DNA of 64,000 nucleotides from Aquila chrysaetos chrysaetos (GCF_900496995.4 NC_044009.1:47166005-47230004); one strand, 5' to 3'. Counted from the stretch's first letter, positions 1 to 13,100 are shown. The notes: generated by a model from the sequence alone, not told the origin. Made by a program: numbers and translations.

Positions 1-2870
1 TGAAAAAGGTGATTTTAAAAGGTCTGGAAGAACTGCACCAGCAGCCAGGCTTTAATAAAAAGGCACGAAGGGCTGCGTTAAAAAGAATAATTGATCTCCA
101 GATCTAGGTGCTTCGGTTTTTTGGGGGAGGGTGAATTGAAACGCAGCTGGAACAGCCAGGCCCAGCAGCAGTGAGAGCTGTTTCCCCTGGGGAGGGATGG
201 GTTCTGCTTCTCCAGTGTCATCTTTTTCAGTATTTATCAAAAGCCATATTCTTTTTCCTATAGGAAAAAAACTGTATACACTTATAAAAACAAATACTGC
301 TGCTCGAACTCCAAGATCTACTGCTGCCCAGGAGGTGTTAAATATTTAATAGGATTAATGCAAAACAAAATTTCTTCCTTTAATGAGAAATCTTGTCTTT
401 AACTATCAGGAAAACGGGTGCTACAAAAATGCTGGTTATCTTCCTCTCTACCAGAACTTGCCTAGTGCAGAATAATGGGTTTGCACCAAATACTTCACTC
501 AGGAGAGTACAGAAATTGCTGGCTATACCTTAGAACATTTGTCTGGGAAACTGAAAATATCTAACTGATGAAACCGCTTTCATTAAAAAAGGAAACACCG
601 CTGCAGAAGAAAAGAGCTCCGCTCACAAGAAAATCAAAGTTACATTACATGGGCCTTAATTAGTTGTTCTATGTGCCGCTGGGAGGATCTCAAAAAATAA
701 ACTAGTAATGCTATGAGGAACTCTGTAAAAATGCCAAGGACCTTCCTGACATTCATCGGCCTAAACGCTGATCACTATTTAGAAGATAAATTCCTTGAAA
801 GTTGATTTCCAAACCCCTGGACTTTCCTGCCTGGAGGCGCAGGTCCGAGGCGTGTCGTGGCGGGCTGATGGAGATGGAGCGTCGAGGGGGCTCGGCACCG
901 AGGGCGATACCAGCCTCGGGCAGGCTCGCTCCTGCGAAAAGAAGCGAACGACCTATTTCTGCAGGATCAGCCCAAACCTGACCTCCGCAGCTGCAGCGTG
1001 TGGGGAAAAACACTGTTGCTTTGTTCTTCTCGCACTGCAGCCCCGCTCCGGCTTTAGCCATCACCTCACTGATCCAAAACCCCAGCTTTTTCACTTTGCA
1101 CGAAAAACACGGTTCAGAGCGGATTTAGTCACGAGCTCGACCAGAACAACCGAAAGCGAACGGCGTGCGGGGGGTACGTCCTCCAAAACCACCACCCTGC
1201 CGCCAATTCCTGCCGGCGCAGGCAGCTGCCCACAATGTGCTCTTGTTTCCAGCGCCGGGGGAACAAAGGCTGTTGTTGTAGGCTAATGCCAGCTCAGTTG
1301 TGGCATGAGCCTACGTGGGTTGTTGGAGCTGGAAGGGGACACGGGGGGGGGGAACCGGGGAGGGGTATCAGCCCCCAGTGGATGTACAAGGAGGTTTCCG
1401 AGGGCTGTGCGGCTCCTGGATGCCGGAGGGTTCTCTACAGCTCCTGTTGCTCCGGGGAGGTACGTCTTTCTGCTGGGACCTGTGGGGTGTCCATCCTTGG
1501 TGGTGGCATGGGGGGGGGGGGGTCAGGGGTGCCTGGGCCGGAGCGGGTGATGTTGTGGCTTAACTGGGAGGAGGCAGAGGTGGCTGGGGGACAGGAGGGA
1601 GCTGCAGCTGCAGCGTGCGGGGCTCGGCTGAGAAACGCCAGGTGCCATCCACCGGTGCACGGTTGGTGTCTGGGGGCCGGCGTCTCTGCTGGAAATATTT
1701 AGGGATGGAAATGGCTGATGTAAAATCACTGCCTGGGTGGTCAAACAGCATCAGGACTCAAATCTGCATTTTTAGAGCTGGTGAAGAGGTTCTGGGCTTC
1801 CCTCACCTTTGATTTGAATATTTTAGTTAAGAGCAGCGATGTGGCCATTTCTAGCTTAACGTGCTGCTGCGAACCTGCCTCGGGGTGGAGATAGATAACT
1901 TAAATCCATTTGGAAGCCAAATCTAGTACAAACCCAGACAGGTCACTTGATAGTGAAGCATCCTCACCTGAAAGCACGATCCCTGGTCTTGGTGGGGCAG
2001 GCAGTGTTTTTGGGGGGGGGATCGCAGTAAGGGAGGAGGTTTTATTTGTCATCTGCTAAATCTGTTCTGCCCGTTGCCTTCGGGGAAAGGGAGTGGAGAG
2101 AATCCTAATGCTGCGCTTCCCACCACCGGACCTCATGTGGCCATAGAAAGTCCCTACATCCTTTCTTTTTCACCTCTGTGTTACTAGATTTTAGTCAAAA
2201 GGAGCATCAGTCCCGTGGATGCTGTAGAGAAAAGGCTGAATCCAGGCGCAAGGAGCACCCAGGATTTTCTGTATTTACAACCGCGACCACTGCACCTCCT
2301 GTGGTGCCAGCCCATCCTGGGTATCCTCCAACCACCTCCGCCTTGGCCAGCTCTCCCCCCAAAATATTTCCTCCCTTTCTAATCCCTGCGGTTTAGCAAG
2401 CAGAGCGGGAGCAGGCTGGGCTTGCTGCCCCCCACCCCGGCTGCCCGTCCCCCTCCCAGGGCAGAGACACGGGGGTGCCAGGCTGCCCGCGGGGCTGCAG
2501 TGTCCGCTGGCAGGTACTGCTGTTATGTCCCCTTTCCCCCTGAATCAGCGAAGTTAAAATCATTTGCTCAGGTCTCTGGGCAGCCAGCAAGCCCCTCTTC
2601 TTTCTGGAGAAAGTGGGGATCTCCCAGCAAATCCCCCAGTCTGTCCATCGGGCAGCAGCACGGCAAGGCTGCGGGAAAGTGGCTCCCGCGAGCACGAAGG
2701 AGAGGCAGGGTTCAAAGCAGATTAAAAATCAGATGGAAATGGCCCCCGGGTCTGCCTGGCGCCAGCTGACACCCCTCCGCCACTTCCACTCCGGTTTTAA
2801 AGATCTGGAAGTCTCAATTTGTCCCTTTGTTTTTGTCTTTGTTTTTTGTTGTTTGTTTTTTTTTTTTCCC
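1..2870. other. Upstream flanking DNA without a recognisable gene
   Basis: The open frames here are short and overlap one another on both strands. None resembles a known protein or is flanked by convincing splice sites. The stretch contains a CpG-rich block (listed separately), several G homopolymers (near 1341, 1511 and 2011) and ordinary AT-rich DNA. It is best read as 5' flank of the first HNMT-family gene. Confidence 0.6.
840..1260. promoter_or_regulatory. CpG island, orphan
   Basis: Counting by eye gives roughly 35 CpG dinucleotides in about 420 bases, far above the surrounding DNA. No gene begins here that I can recognise. It lies about 2 kb upstream of the likely first exon of gene 1, so it could be an alternative or distal promoter of that gene or of an unannotated transcript. 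It is also possibly just a GC-rich patch. The sequence shows only the composition; a promoter role is inference. Confidence 0.4.
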
Positions 2871-2879
2871 TCCCCCCGA

Positions 2880-3260
2880 AAACGGCGCAGCTCCCGTGCC
2901 ATGAGGACAGCCCCGCAGACGTCAAGCCTTGCGCATCGCCAACCCCGGCCCTTCGCTCCTTCCCCACGGAGCTCGGGTTTCCCCTTCTTGCTCCGGTGAC
3001 GCTGCCCGTCCTGAGACGTGCCGGCAGAGCCGCGGCCGCACGCCGGGGTGGCCGCCAGCGTCGCGGCGGGTTGAGCGGCCGGTGCGGAGCGGGGGCGGCA
3101 AGCGGCCATGCTAACCTAGTGGCCAGGCGCCTGGCTAACCCCCAGCCCCGCCACCGGTTGCCGTGTCCCGGCACGGCACCCCGTCCCAACCATGGACCCG
3201 GCCCCGGAGGTGAAGAGGTAGGTGGATTTTGGAAGGGAGCGAGGGTGCGCGTTTCCCCGC
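2880..3260 (+). promoter_or_regulatory. CpG-island promoter, gene 1 (HNMT-like)
   Basis: This is a dense CpG island, densest at about 2990-3260, with GC-box-like sequence near 3089-3096. It ends at a good splice donor (gtaggt at 3218). It sits 3.7 kb before the first coding exon of gene 1, mirroring the arrangement at gene 2, where an island with a donor lies 4.4 kb before exon 2. The position and the donor make it the best candidate for the gene 1 promoter. The transcription start cannot be located from sequence alone. Confidence 0.6.
3060..3217 (+). other. Candidate non-coding exon 1 of gene 1 (5' boundary unknown)
   Basis: The 3' end is set by an AG|gtaggt donor at 3217/3218; the 5' end given is arbitrary within the CpG island. 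An ATG at 3192 has an excellent context (A at -3, G at +4), but its frame does not join the HNMT frame with either acceptor of exon 2 (6962 or 6964). If transcribed, this ATG would open a short upstream frame rather than extend the protein. The exon itself is inferred, not proven. Confidence 0.35.
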
Positions 3261-6200
3261 TGGCTGGCGGGGCAGCAGGGATAGGGGCTGAGCTAGCCTT
3301 TGTGAGGACACCTTTAGCCCCTTAGCAGCCTAAGTTTAGGTGTAACGAAATTATGAGTTAGGAAGGTGTTCTTGCAGTTTGCGTTGCTAGAAACGTCTTG
3401 ATTTTAATGACTTGTTCAACTTGGAGGTGCTGCATCACTTGAAGTGACACTGTGAATTCCCTCTGTGCCCTGCACCTGCGGTCTGTAATGCAACCTGCTC
3501 GGGTCACGGAGGGAAAGAGGTTTAACCTCGCTAACGGCGAGCTCCGACTTAGCCAGGAGCGGCGGCAGGACCAGCTGCCCAGGAGCATCCCTCTTCCTGG
3601 CAGTCCCTGCTTCGGTCCTGCTGTTGGGTATCAGCGTCCTGGGATGGGCAGTACCGGCCCAAAGCATTGCACTCAATTTTCAGACCTGGGCTAGATTTTA
3701 AGCCAGATTTTAGAGGAGGTCCGTTTGTTCCTAGCAATAATTAAGCCTGTTTCACCTTCCCAGCAGCAAGTGTCAGTCTTAGAAACCCTGCCTGGGGAGA
3801 AATGGCAAGAGTCTCAGTGGAAGAGTTATCATCTTGGCATCATCCATCCTGGTGAATGCTTGTGCTGCAGTCTGTCCAGGTCACCTGGCAGGTCTCCTGG
3901 GATGGCTGGAAACATTTGACCGGTCAGAAATGGAGTTCATGTCCTGGGACCCCGAGAGTTGTTCCTCTCTGCACAGGGGAAGCCATGCCACGCCTCGGCA
4001 TTTTAGTGGGAGATTTGTTCTGAATACCATCTTGCTCAGTTCAGCCAGCTGAGAGGACAAAATAGTCCTCTGTTTTGACAGGCAGAGAAGGAAGAAGTCA
4101 GAGGGTTGAGTGGAAATTGGAGGGATGGGGCTGCAGCCAAGCTGGAGCTTATGGAGGTGGTCTGAGTTACAGCTGAACTTCTGGAAGGTCTTTTCTGGGG
4201 AGAGGTGAGGTCAAGGTGGAACCGAGACCTTTGATGCACCTCGTGGCAGCCAGGTGTGTGACTTTGGCAGTGAACTCAGATGAAATCAACTGGTCTTGCA
4301 GGACTCTGGCAGCACCCCAGCGTCTCCGAGACTTCTGGGACACCCTAGTCATTTCTTGCCTTCATCAGCCAAAGTAGTGCGTTATTTGCACGTGGCCACT
4401 TCCTTGCTACCTGCTAGCACAGTCATTCCATATTTGTATCTCAAAGCCCCACTACAAGACTCCCTTCTTTCTTTTCCACCTCCTGGCTTGTTTCTTATTC
4501 ACGTAGGAGTTTTTTCCCTGGCTCAGAGGACTCGGGAGCTGCTTAATGCTATTGCAGACTGCTTGTCATGAAGCATTTTCTAACAGCAAAGCTTTGGGAG
4601 CAGCAACGTGTCTAAACCCAGGTTATGCAGGAATATCACCCCTAAGTCTTTCTGTGCATCTCAATATTGAAATGTGGTTACCCAGAAGATGACTGTTCCC
4701 CTTGCATAGATAGCCTCACCCCAACACTTTCTCTGCAGAAGTGAGGTCCTTGCTCCAGTTTAATTTCACCCCTTCCTTTTGCTGGTGGCAACTCTTCCCC
4801 ATTTTATAGATGAGGCACATTGTCAAAAGAAAATGAAGATGTGACTTCATTGCTGGAAGTCTTCCCAAAAAAAAGTAAACTAAGCATTAAAACATGTGAC
4901 TGAATGAAAACATTTATAGTCAAATGACCTCTTAGACTTTTGCCCTTTGAGTACTGTACCTTCTACAAGCTACCCAATGTAGTATTTGCAGCCAGGAAAA
5001 TCTGAAGTTAAAAAAAAAAAGCAAAGAAAAAGGTCCCTGAAACATTGGGCCAAGCGGATCTTTTAGCACTTCAGATACTGAAGCTCGCTGTAGCCTTTTC
5101 CTAATTTCACTGCTATTTCTTCTACTCCATTCATGATTAAAGGTTTCACAGAGTGTGTTAATATCAGTTAGTCTAATACCTTCCACTGTATCGACTGGTT
5201 AACAATTCTTCAGGGGTAGGAAAAGCTTCCACAACACATATCAGACAAGCACTGGTGCAGGTGGCCAGTCTGTTGCTGATACTTACGGGTGATCAGCTAA
5301 CCAAGAAGTTTTGACCTTCTTTAGTCTAGTAAAAGAGAACGAATAGCATTGATTATCAGGTGAGGAAAATTTGTCCTGGAGCATCTTCCTTTTGTTCTGC
5401 ATTTTCAATGCAGCTTCAAAAAAGCATACAGATTCTTCAAATAACTGAAGTGCTATACTTTCCTTACAGGAATAGGTTCCCCAGCATGAACTTTGAAGCA
5501 GAGATTCTGACAGCTCCACACGATAATTCAGGTATTTGGGAGAAAAAAAAAAAAAAGGAGATTAAAGTAAAATGCCCACTCAGCTTGCTATCATGACAAA
5601 CATGTTTTAATTCTTTTCGAGTTAGAGATTGGTTAAAAAAAAAAAAAAAAAAAAAGAAACATGATGCTAAACTGACTGCAATTCAGGTGATTTCAGGTTT
5701 ATGTTAGGGTATAGTTCAAAGCGTTGAGGACAGATGTTGATATCTTTACCTCCAATAGGGCTGGACATAGGGTCTCCATACATACCTACCAGAAACACAA
5801 CTGCCAATGACATGTGATTTTGAAAGCAGCACAGCCGTTCAATTTAAGATTGCACAGTCCTGTACAAGACAACTATAGTTTTCTTACTAATGGCAACTAA
5901 AAGCAGATGATAAATAAGCAGCTCCTCAAAAGGCAAAAATGAGGATGAAGATATTCTGCTGAGTCTTGTCCTTCATCCTCATTTCGTTTAGGAGGAAGAG
6001 GTGATTTTTTTCCTGTTGAATGCTACCTTTCCAGTGCTGGTCTCACACGCTGAGGCTGGCACTACGACTGCCTTCCGAGATAGACCCCAGAGCCAGTACT
6101 CAGCTGCATGGCAACTTCTCATGAGCCTCAAGTCTCAGTCTTACCATTGCTCCTCAGACCCAAGCAGTTGGCCAGAGCTTGTGCCCTGGCGCCAGCGCTG

Positions 6201-6962
6201 TCGTTAGGATGAGACAGAAGGAAAGTGATTTTTTTGCAATAATTACTTGCAACCCCTTGGGTAGCCCTGGGTGTTGGTTCAGAGCTAGAAATCTTGGTCT
6301 CAGCCCCCCACATTTGTTCAGATGAAATGCTTTTGCTATCAGTTGCCCTCCTGGCCACGAGCTGCAGTTCCTAGCAGGGAATTCACCTCTCTGGCAACGC
6401 ATTGAGGTCCCATACCGGCAAGAGTTGGAATTGAGGTGCACTGGGTTGACTATTTTTGCTTCAGCTGCAGGAGGTAGTTTTTGTGTTGCATCACCCCTAA
6501 TAGCAAGTATGCCAACAACTGGCTATTTCAATTACGCCACCCAGCATGTGCGCGAGTGATGGCCCCTCCAGGTTTGGACCTGCTGTACGATTCCCTTCAC
6601 CTCCTTGCCTTGAGTCTTCCAGAAAAACACTCCAGCTACGTCCCTTTCTGTAAACCGAGTGCCCCGCATCTGGCTAAGCCTTTTGGAGACATTTTCCTCA
6701 GGCTGACCTGTAGTAATGAGCACTTAACAAAAACGCTGGTGTCAAAGGGCATCTAAGAATAATTTTCAAACCCTGAGTGTGAACAGGTTGGAAAGTGTTT
6801 GCATGAGTCCACCTGCCTGGATGGCTTCTGGGCCATGTGTCCTCCATACCGTCTTCCCAAATCTCTGGCTTCTGTTGGGTTGGGTTTCTTCCGTGAGGTA
6901 AGTGCCTTGATCCTTCACTTGCCTTGAAACCACTAACGCACAATTCGTACTTGTTTCTCAAG
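3218..6962 (+). other. Putative intron 1 of gene 1
   Basis: No gene is seen here. The stretch holds A homopolymers (5549-5561 and a 21-base run at 5635-5655) and otherwise unremarkable AT-rich DNA. The assignment depends on the candidate first exon at 3217 being correct. Confidence 0.4.
5635..5655. repeat. Poly(A) run, 21 bases
   Basis: Twenty-one consecutive A bases in the putative intron 1 of gene 1. It is a simple sequence with no recognisable element beside it. Confidence 0.85.
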
Positions 6963-7101
6963 AGCTATATGTGATCCCTTCCATGAGAAGTCTCACGGCT
7001 GAGGAGTATGCAGAGGCCTTTAAGTCATTTTTGGATCATTCAACGGAGCATCAGTGCATGGACGAGTTCAACAAGGAAGAGATGCCCAACATCGTGGCTG
7101 G
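6963..7101 (+). CDS. Gene 1 exon 2 (first coding exon; coding from 6983)
   Basis: The acceptor AG ends at 6962 or 6964; the donor gtaagg begins at 7102, phase 2. It encodes the N-terminal helix region: MRSL, then Tyr9, Phe13 and Phe16 (matching Tyr15, Phe19 and Phe22 of human HNMT), then STEHQCM with Glu22. Compared with gene 2 it is two codons shorter between MRSL and the conserved Tyr, and it lacks the first four residues. The main ATG has a weak context (T at -3). Confidence 0.9.
6969..6974 (+). promoter_or_regulatory. Minimal upstream ORF (start-stop, ATG-TGA)
   Basis: An ATG at 6969 is followed at once by TGA, and eight bases later comes the main ATG at 6983. It lies inside exon 2 with either plausible acceptor. 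Start-stop elements are known in other genes to stall ribosomes and lower downstream translation; that effect here is inference. Its context (c at -3, t at +4) is weak. Confidence 0.4.
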
Positions 7102-10100
7102 GTAAGGAGTGCTGCCACCAAGGTGGGAAAGCCGTCGTTATCCTGGGAGAGCAACCTGCATACAAGGGTCAGCAAACATGCTTAAGGATTTTCTGGGGCA
7201 GGAATGAACTTTTAATGCTTTTCAGTTTTAAGTCCCTTAATAGTGGTCTTTAGGATATTCTGTTTAATGACTCCAGAATACGTGCTATTTCAATTAATAC
7301 ACTGTGCTGCCTCTCAGCTTATGTTAAGGAAAGAATCAAGACCTCATTTTCATGTCCATCTCTTTTCATTAGCTGATTTTCCAAGGATTAAAATTTTTGG
7401 TTTGTTGTTTGTTTTTTTCAAAAGAAAGCTCTCTTGTGCTCACTCTCTCCCTGCTTTTGGGACTTCATCACACATCAGTCCAAACAGAAACACATCTCTA
7501 ATGCTCTTCTAGTGACTAATTCTTGGTTTTCTCAATCCCCTAAGACCTTCTTATTTCTATCCTAAGTCGATTTGCATTCCTTAAGTACCAAATGATAATC
7601 AGTTTTGTGAAGTATTGATGTAATATATTAAGCCTGGATGACTGCAGATAGTTTTAGAACAGCCTAGATCCAAACCACAAGAAAGCCCTTTCAAGTTTGC
7701 ATAATTTCGGATGTTAGAGAAACTGTATTCTCCATTGAGAAAAAAATTTAGGCAGGCAAATTTTTATTCTCTAGATCAGAGAGAGAGATATATATATATA
7801 TTTAAAAATAAGCAATAAAATAATAATGAAAAAAAAATTTTGGGGGGGAAATTTTAATTGAAAAATTTACTTCTGTGAATTTTAAATGATGCAAAACATT
7901 ACGGCTTCCTATGATGCTAATTGTGGTTCTGTCAAAGGGTCTTGACCCTCATTAGGGCTAAGGCTGCTTGACTAGCTCACACCCTCCAGGATTTACTACT
8001 CGTTCCCCTCTCGTTGAATCATTGCTGTGGTGTCTTCTGAGACTGTGTATGGGAAACTCAATCCCCCTGCACAGTCCATGCCCGAGAGCAGATTAAGGCT
8101 ATAAAGCACGTCAGAGCAGCAAGGCACCTCAAGCACGGGCTCCTCATCCTCGAGCCAGGCTGTTATTAAATATTCTGCTAGGAACCACGTGACTGGGGTT
8201 TTTCTGGTCTTTTCAAAAGTAATTTTGCTAAGATAAAAATTATTGAAGATTCTGACCTTCCCTCCCAATTTCAAACTAAGATTAAAGTTGCAAAGAGAGG
8301 ATTTCCAGTCACCTAGATAGCCTGATTTTTTACTTTTTCTGGGTATTTATATCCAATATTGGAAAACCAAACTTGTCTCCTGAGGGTACAGAGGTTTCGC
8401 CACAGCTCACCTTGTCCCTGCATCCCCAGCGGTGCCCATCCCAGCCCTGTTACCCCTAAAGGGAACCCTTTGCCCTGGGGTTCCCTGAAGCCTTTTCGCA
8501 TGGTGCCAGCCAGAGCTTGAAGAAAACTCTCTGGCAAAGGATGAGAAACTCTATATCCTGATGCCTACTGTACTTTGAAATCTGAGCTTGCTAATACGGG
8601 GCTGGCTCCCACCATGCAGCTGGTTATAGTTGGGCTCCAAAGGGATGCTTGAATTTCTATCCCAATTCATGTGACAAAACACGAAAATTTCTGGGCCAAT
8701 GGGGTATCCAAGGTATTAGAATTAAAACATGAAGTCATGTGACATACTGTGGTTAAGTAATGTGCACTTATAATTTCAGTCTCGGCAATGGAAAATCGAC
8801 TATAAATGTTCTGGGAGTTGGAAGCGGCACAGGTAAGGAGCTTAGCAGCACCGTTGATGCTGGGGGACGGGGGTCCCTATGGGTAGCAGAAAGTGATACT
8901 GAAATTTTGAGCAATGGGGATAACCACTCAGACGTTAATGACAGTGTTTCTCATTGAAGCAGAGAATGGCAAAGCAAGGTGTGGAGCCGGGACCAGAGCG
9001 ATGCTCCCTCCCTTCCTTCCCCGGCTCTGTTCTGAAACGCTGCTGCTCAAATCTTGCTGAGAAGTGAGACGAGCGTGATGATTTTAGCTTAGTCTCTGCC
9101 TCTTGATGACTCTCAGCTGACTTTATGTGTCTTAAAGCAAGGAGTTCTGCTCCGGGTTAGGTACGAGAGCATCTTCAAACCTTGTCAGAGAGAGAGAGAG
9201 ACATCTGAGAGGTTCATTCCACCTGAAGTCTCACCTTAGACTATCCCACCTGAAGGGATCTCTCTTTCTGCTTTGCTTTTAGGGATCCCAGAGGCCAAAG
9301 CTGGGCGATGCTCTGCTCCAGGTGGTGCAAAACCAGCTGGCTACAAGCATTAGCATGGGGCTGCATCAGCTTTTTCAAGACGTGTTTCTTTGTTACTGCT
9401 GTGTTTTTACCCAGTGATAAGTGGGGTTTAACTGAAAATGATATTTCCCCCCAGAGAGAAACCCATCTTTTGGAAATACAGCTTTAAAGCTGTTTTAAAT
9501 GTATTTGTGGTTAAAAAAAAAAAATACAGTGGTGAAACATCCAACTTTGCTCCTAGGGAAACCGGGAGAAAATAAAAAGTAGAGAAAAGAAGTGGCAGTT
9601 TGATTTGTCAGAGTTTGCTTTTGCTTTAAAAAGTATTTTCAGCTGAATTTTAAGTGTTAATACTTTCAAATGAAAGTATTTTTCTCTTCTCACTTTTTTT
9701 TTTTTCTTGTTTTCCTGAGTAAGAGAAAAATAGCGTTGAATTGTTTTCCCCAGTTGGGAATGGATTGGAGCATTTGAGAAAGCAAGCAGGAAGAAATCAT
9801 TCCGTTCTTAATTACACTCTATTTTCATTAAGTAATATAAAACCGAAACACTGACTCCAAGAAAACGCAAGGGAAAAATGAACTTTTTGCACCTTCCACA
9901 TTTTTCCTTATTTCCTCTTCAGAAGATGTTTTAGTGGAAAAGTAAAAACTCTAAAATTTCCTGGGTAACTGCCCCTCACAGATGACGGGACAGGGGTACA
10001 GATTCTCTCCCCTCCCAGCTTGCCCACGGCTGCAAGAGCTGAACTTCTGCAGCCGGGCAGGGAAGTGAGCTAGGATGGCATTGAGCAAAAGGTTATATCT

Positions 10101-13100
10101 GATCCCTGACCTTTCCAGGCTTGGACTCTGATTTCACAGAGCCCCCAGAATTAGTTTAGTTGACAAAAATATTAACGGGGATTAGTGACCAACTCCACAT
10201 CCTAACAGACTGCTGGCCAACCCAGATCACATTTTCTCATTCACCCCGTGTTTTCCCGTGGCTGGTTTAACTATCTTGGCTGTAACCTCCCAGTTAGTGC
10301 CAGCATGGGCTGGTGCTTGCAGAGGGGTTTCACTCCCGTTTCAGCCTCCCCGTGGTTAGTGCTGACGGGTTGCTGCTGGCACGGCAAGCTGGAGCAGAGA
10401 AATTCCTGCTCTGAAGCACTGTATTTTACCGCTTGTTTTTGCAGACACCCCAGTTGAGGACGTTATTACCTGCTCTTGCAAAGACTGGATTAGGGCATTT
10501 TACAGAGACGGAGTGAAAAACAAAAAAACCATACGGCTTTTAAGATACCCATTTGTCACCATCAGTGGCTCCAGGGCATGGGGCAGCGATGCTCTGTCTC
10601 CCACCTGCCCTGAGCCTGCAGGGAGCCCACATCAGCACCTCTAATTGCTGGTGCTCCCTACCCCAGGCACATAGTAACTGGCATTTAGCACTGTCTAAAA
10701 TGATTCAGCTGCTTGCTATAGGGATCTTCCTTCTGTCAGCAATATTGGTCCACCTTCAGCGGATGCAGCCGCAGCCTCTTTCCTTGTGCCTTTGGCCAGC
10801 CCTGCACCACTGTTACTGCATTCCTCAGGGGTCTTGTTTTTTTTTCCTCCGATTTCAAAAGACTTGTCCTTCCTTGGATGTCCCTGTAGTGCTGGCATGG
10901 CTGATATTTCCCTCCTTGAATTCTATTTACTGCGACACCTGCCAAAGATGACGACTTTTCTCATAGCTGGTACATCAGCTGAAAGGCTAGGGAAGATGCA
11001 GTATCTCATATCAAGCCCTCTGTTTGTGACATTTGCAAGGGCAGGACTATTTTTAGGCCCCGCCATCAGCTACAGACAGGATTCTTGCAAAGGTCCACTC
11101 AAGGTGGTCACCTCTGCTGTTTATTTCCATAGTCCCAGATGGACTTTGTACACTTGGTGTATTGTGGCCTTTCTGAAAGAAACAAGGGTGACCCGCATCA
11201 CCTCGAAAGAGGCTGGGAACTTCCTAGGACAGAAGGATAGACTGCCACTGGCTCCTCCAGAACTTAGACAACAACAGAGGAGCACCAATAGCTAAATTTG
11301 CAGGGTACCTACACACAAATATATGAGTCTCTATTTGCAACTCCAAGATAACAACTAGTTAGTAGATGCCCGGAGCTGAGACCGTGTGGCTGGTCCCCAA
11401 AGAGGGAAGACCCAGGGCACTGCATGTCAATGGGTCTTCCCTCTTGCCATGCAGGTCCCCAGGTCTCCAAGCCGTGACACACCAGCAGCAGAGCAGCCAT
11501 CACCTCCCTGGGGCAGTGCCAAAGGCACGGACCATCCTGTGCCACGCTGAAGTTGCACAGCTGTGCTGCCTGCCTCCTCACGCCCATTCAAACTCTGTGC
11601 TTTTGTTGGAAATTAATGCTTCATGGTGGTTTTTTTTAAACATTGATCGTTGATTAGTTGGACCCGTCTGGCCCATGACCCAGAGTATTGCCATTAGCAG
11701 GTTTCTGCACTGTTGCTTATCTCTTCCTTGTTCTTAGTCTTATCTGCAAGCGTATGTTACCTCGAGCAGTAAGATATTGTGGTAAGACTGGGTTAGATGC
11801 CACCATGCAAACCGCAAGGTAGAGAGTGCCTCACCTCTACTTGGGGGATTTCCCAGCGGCAGAGGCGGCAGGTGCACCGGCATCCTTTCACCACATTGAT
11901 GTACTTCTTAAAATAATGCATTTGTGTTTATTGAATAGGTGAGCAGGACTTGAAAATGATCAGGATAATGCAGGCTGCACACCCAGGGGTCCTTATTGAC
12001 AACGAAATCATAGAGCCCAACCCACAGCACGTGGCAGCTTACAAAGGTAAGGCTATACCTGCCTGCCCGGGGTATAGTGAGGACCGTCAGTCTGAACGAT
12101 GAGTTCTTCTGCTGTTTTGTGAAATTCATGTTTTTCCTCTACTTTTTAAAACAGAGTTGGTGAATCAAGCTCCAGATCTGCAGAACGTCTCTTTTCTTTG
12201 GCACCAGCTCACTTCCCTGGAGTACGAACAGCAAGTGAAAGAGAAAGGCGCACATAAGAAATTTGACTTCATCCATATGATTCAGGTAATGGAGTATTGC
12301 TTTAATATAGGAGTATTAGCTTTAACTACTCCCTTCATTTCTGCTGCATGCATGAAGTTAGGGGGACCAGAGCTGAGCACATTTCTCCCATGAGCAATAA
12401 CTTCTGCAGCAGCCCTACAAACACCTAACCTCATTCCCTATCCACCCTGGTCTTGGTCTCTGGTTTGTACTAGTTTAACTGCGTGTGGTGGGTAATAAAA
12501 CAGGATGAGTCTCAGGCCATCGCACGTCACACGGAGACCAACAATTATGCTTTGCTGCCTCAAAAAAAAAAAAACCTTGAATTTTTTGCCTTATCAGAGT
12601 AGTTTGGATGGCACTGAAGGGAAAGGTTGGTGAACGAACACCTGTGTCAGGTTTTCGTCAGAAATTATGCTGCTCTGTCTCTGATACTGATGACTCTGAT
12701 GTTGTATGTGCCAATTATATTTTGTAAAAATCTGATATTCCCCCACTTTAGTGGCTTTTATTTAATTTTTCCTTTATTTTATTTTGCTTTCATTTCATAA
12801 GAGCTGATATCACAACCAGAAAGTGTTTCAGGGGTTTGATGGCTGGGTCAAGGACTAAGTTACAAGTCCCCAGGGCAGCCTTTGAGATGAGCTCTGCCTT
12901 GTCCTAGTGCAAATTCCTCAGTGTCTGGAAAAGATCCAGCATGCCCACGGCCCAGACACAGCCGAGAAATGCCCCTGGTGATAAGGACTGTGGTGGAAAA
13001 AGACTTAACTGCAATGTTCAAGCAAATGACTTGAACTTCACTCACAGCCTTAACTGCAAGGTTCGAGCAAATGATTTATTTGAACTTCACTTACAGACGT

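Noticed and set aside
3192..3217. ATG 3192 as the true start of gene 1
   Set aside because: Neither acceptor of exon 2 (6962 or 6964) brings it into the HNMT frame; stops occur before or across the conserved start.
2819..3325. 168-codon + strand frame across the gene 1 CpG island
   Set aside because: It is open because the region is GC-rich. Its composition is R/A/P/G-rich with no domain. It could be joined in frame to exon 2 only by using the second acceptor (6964), and nothing supports that extension over the conserved MRSL start.
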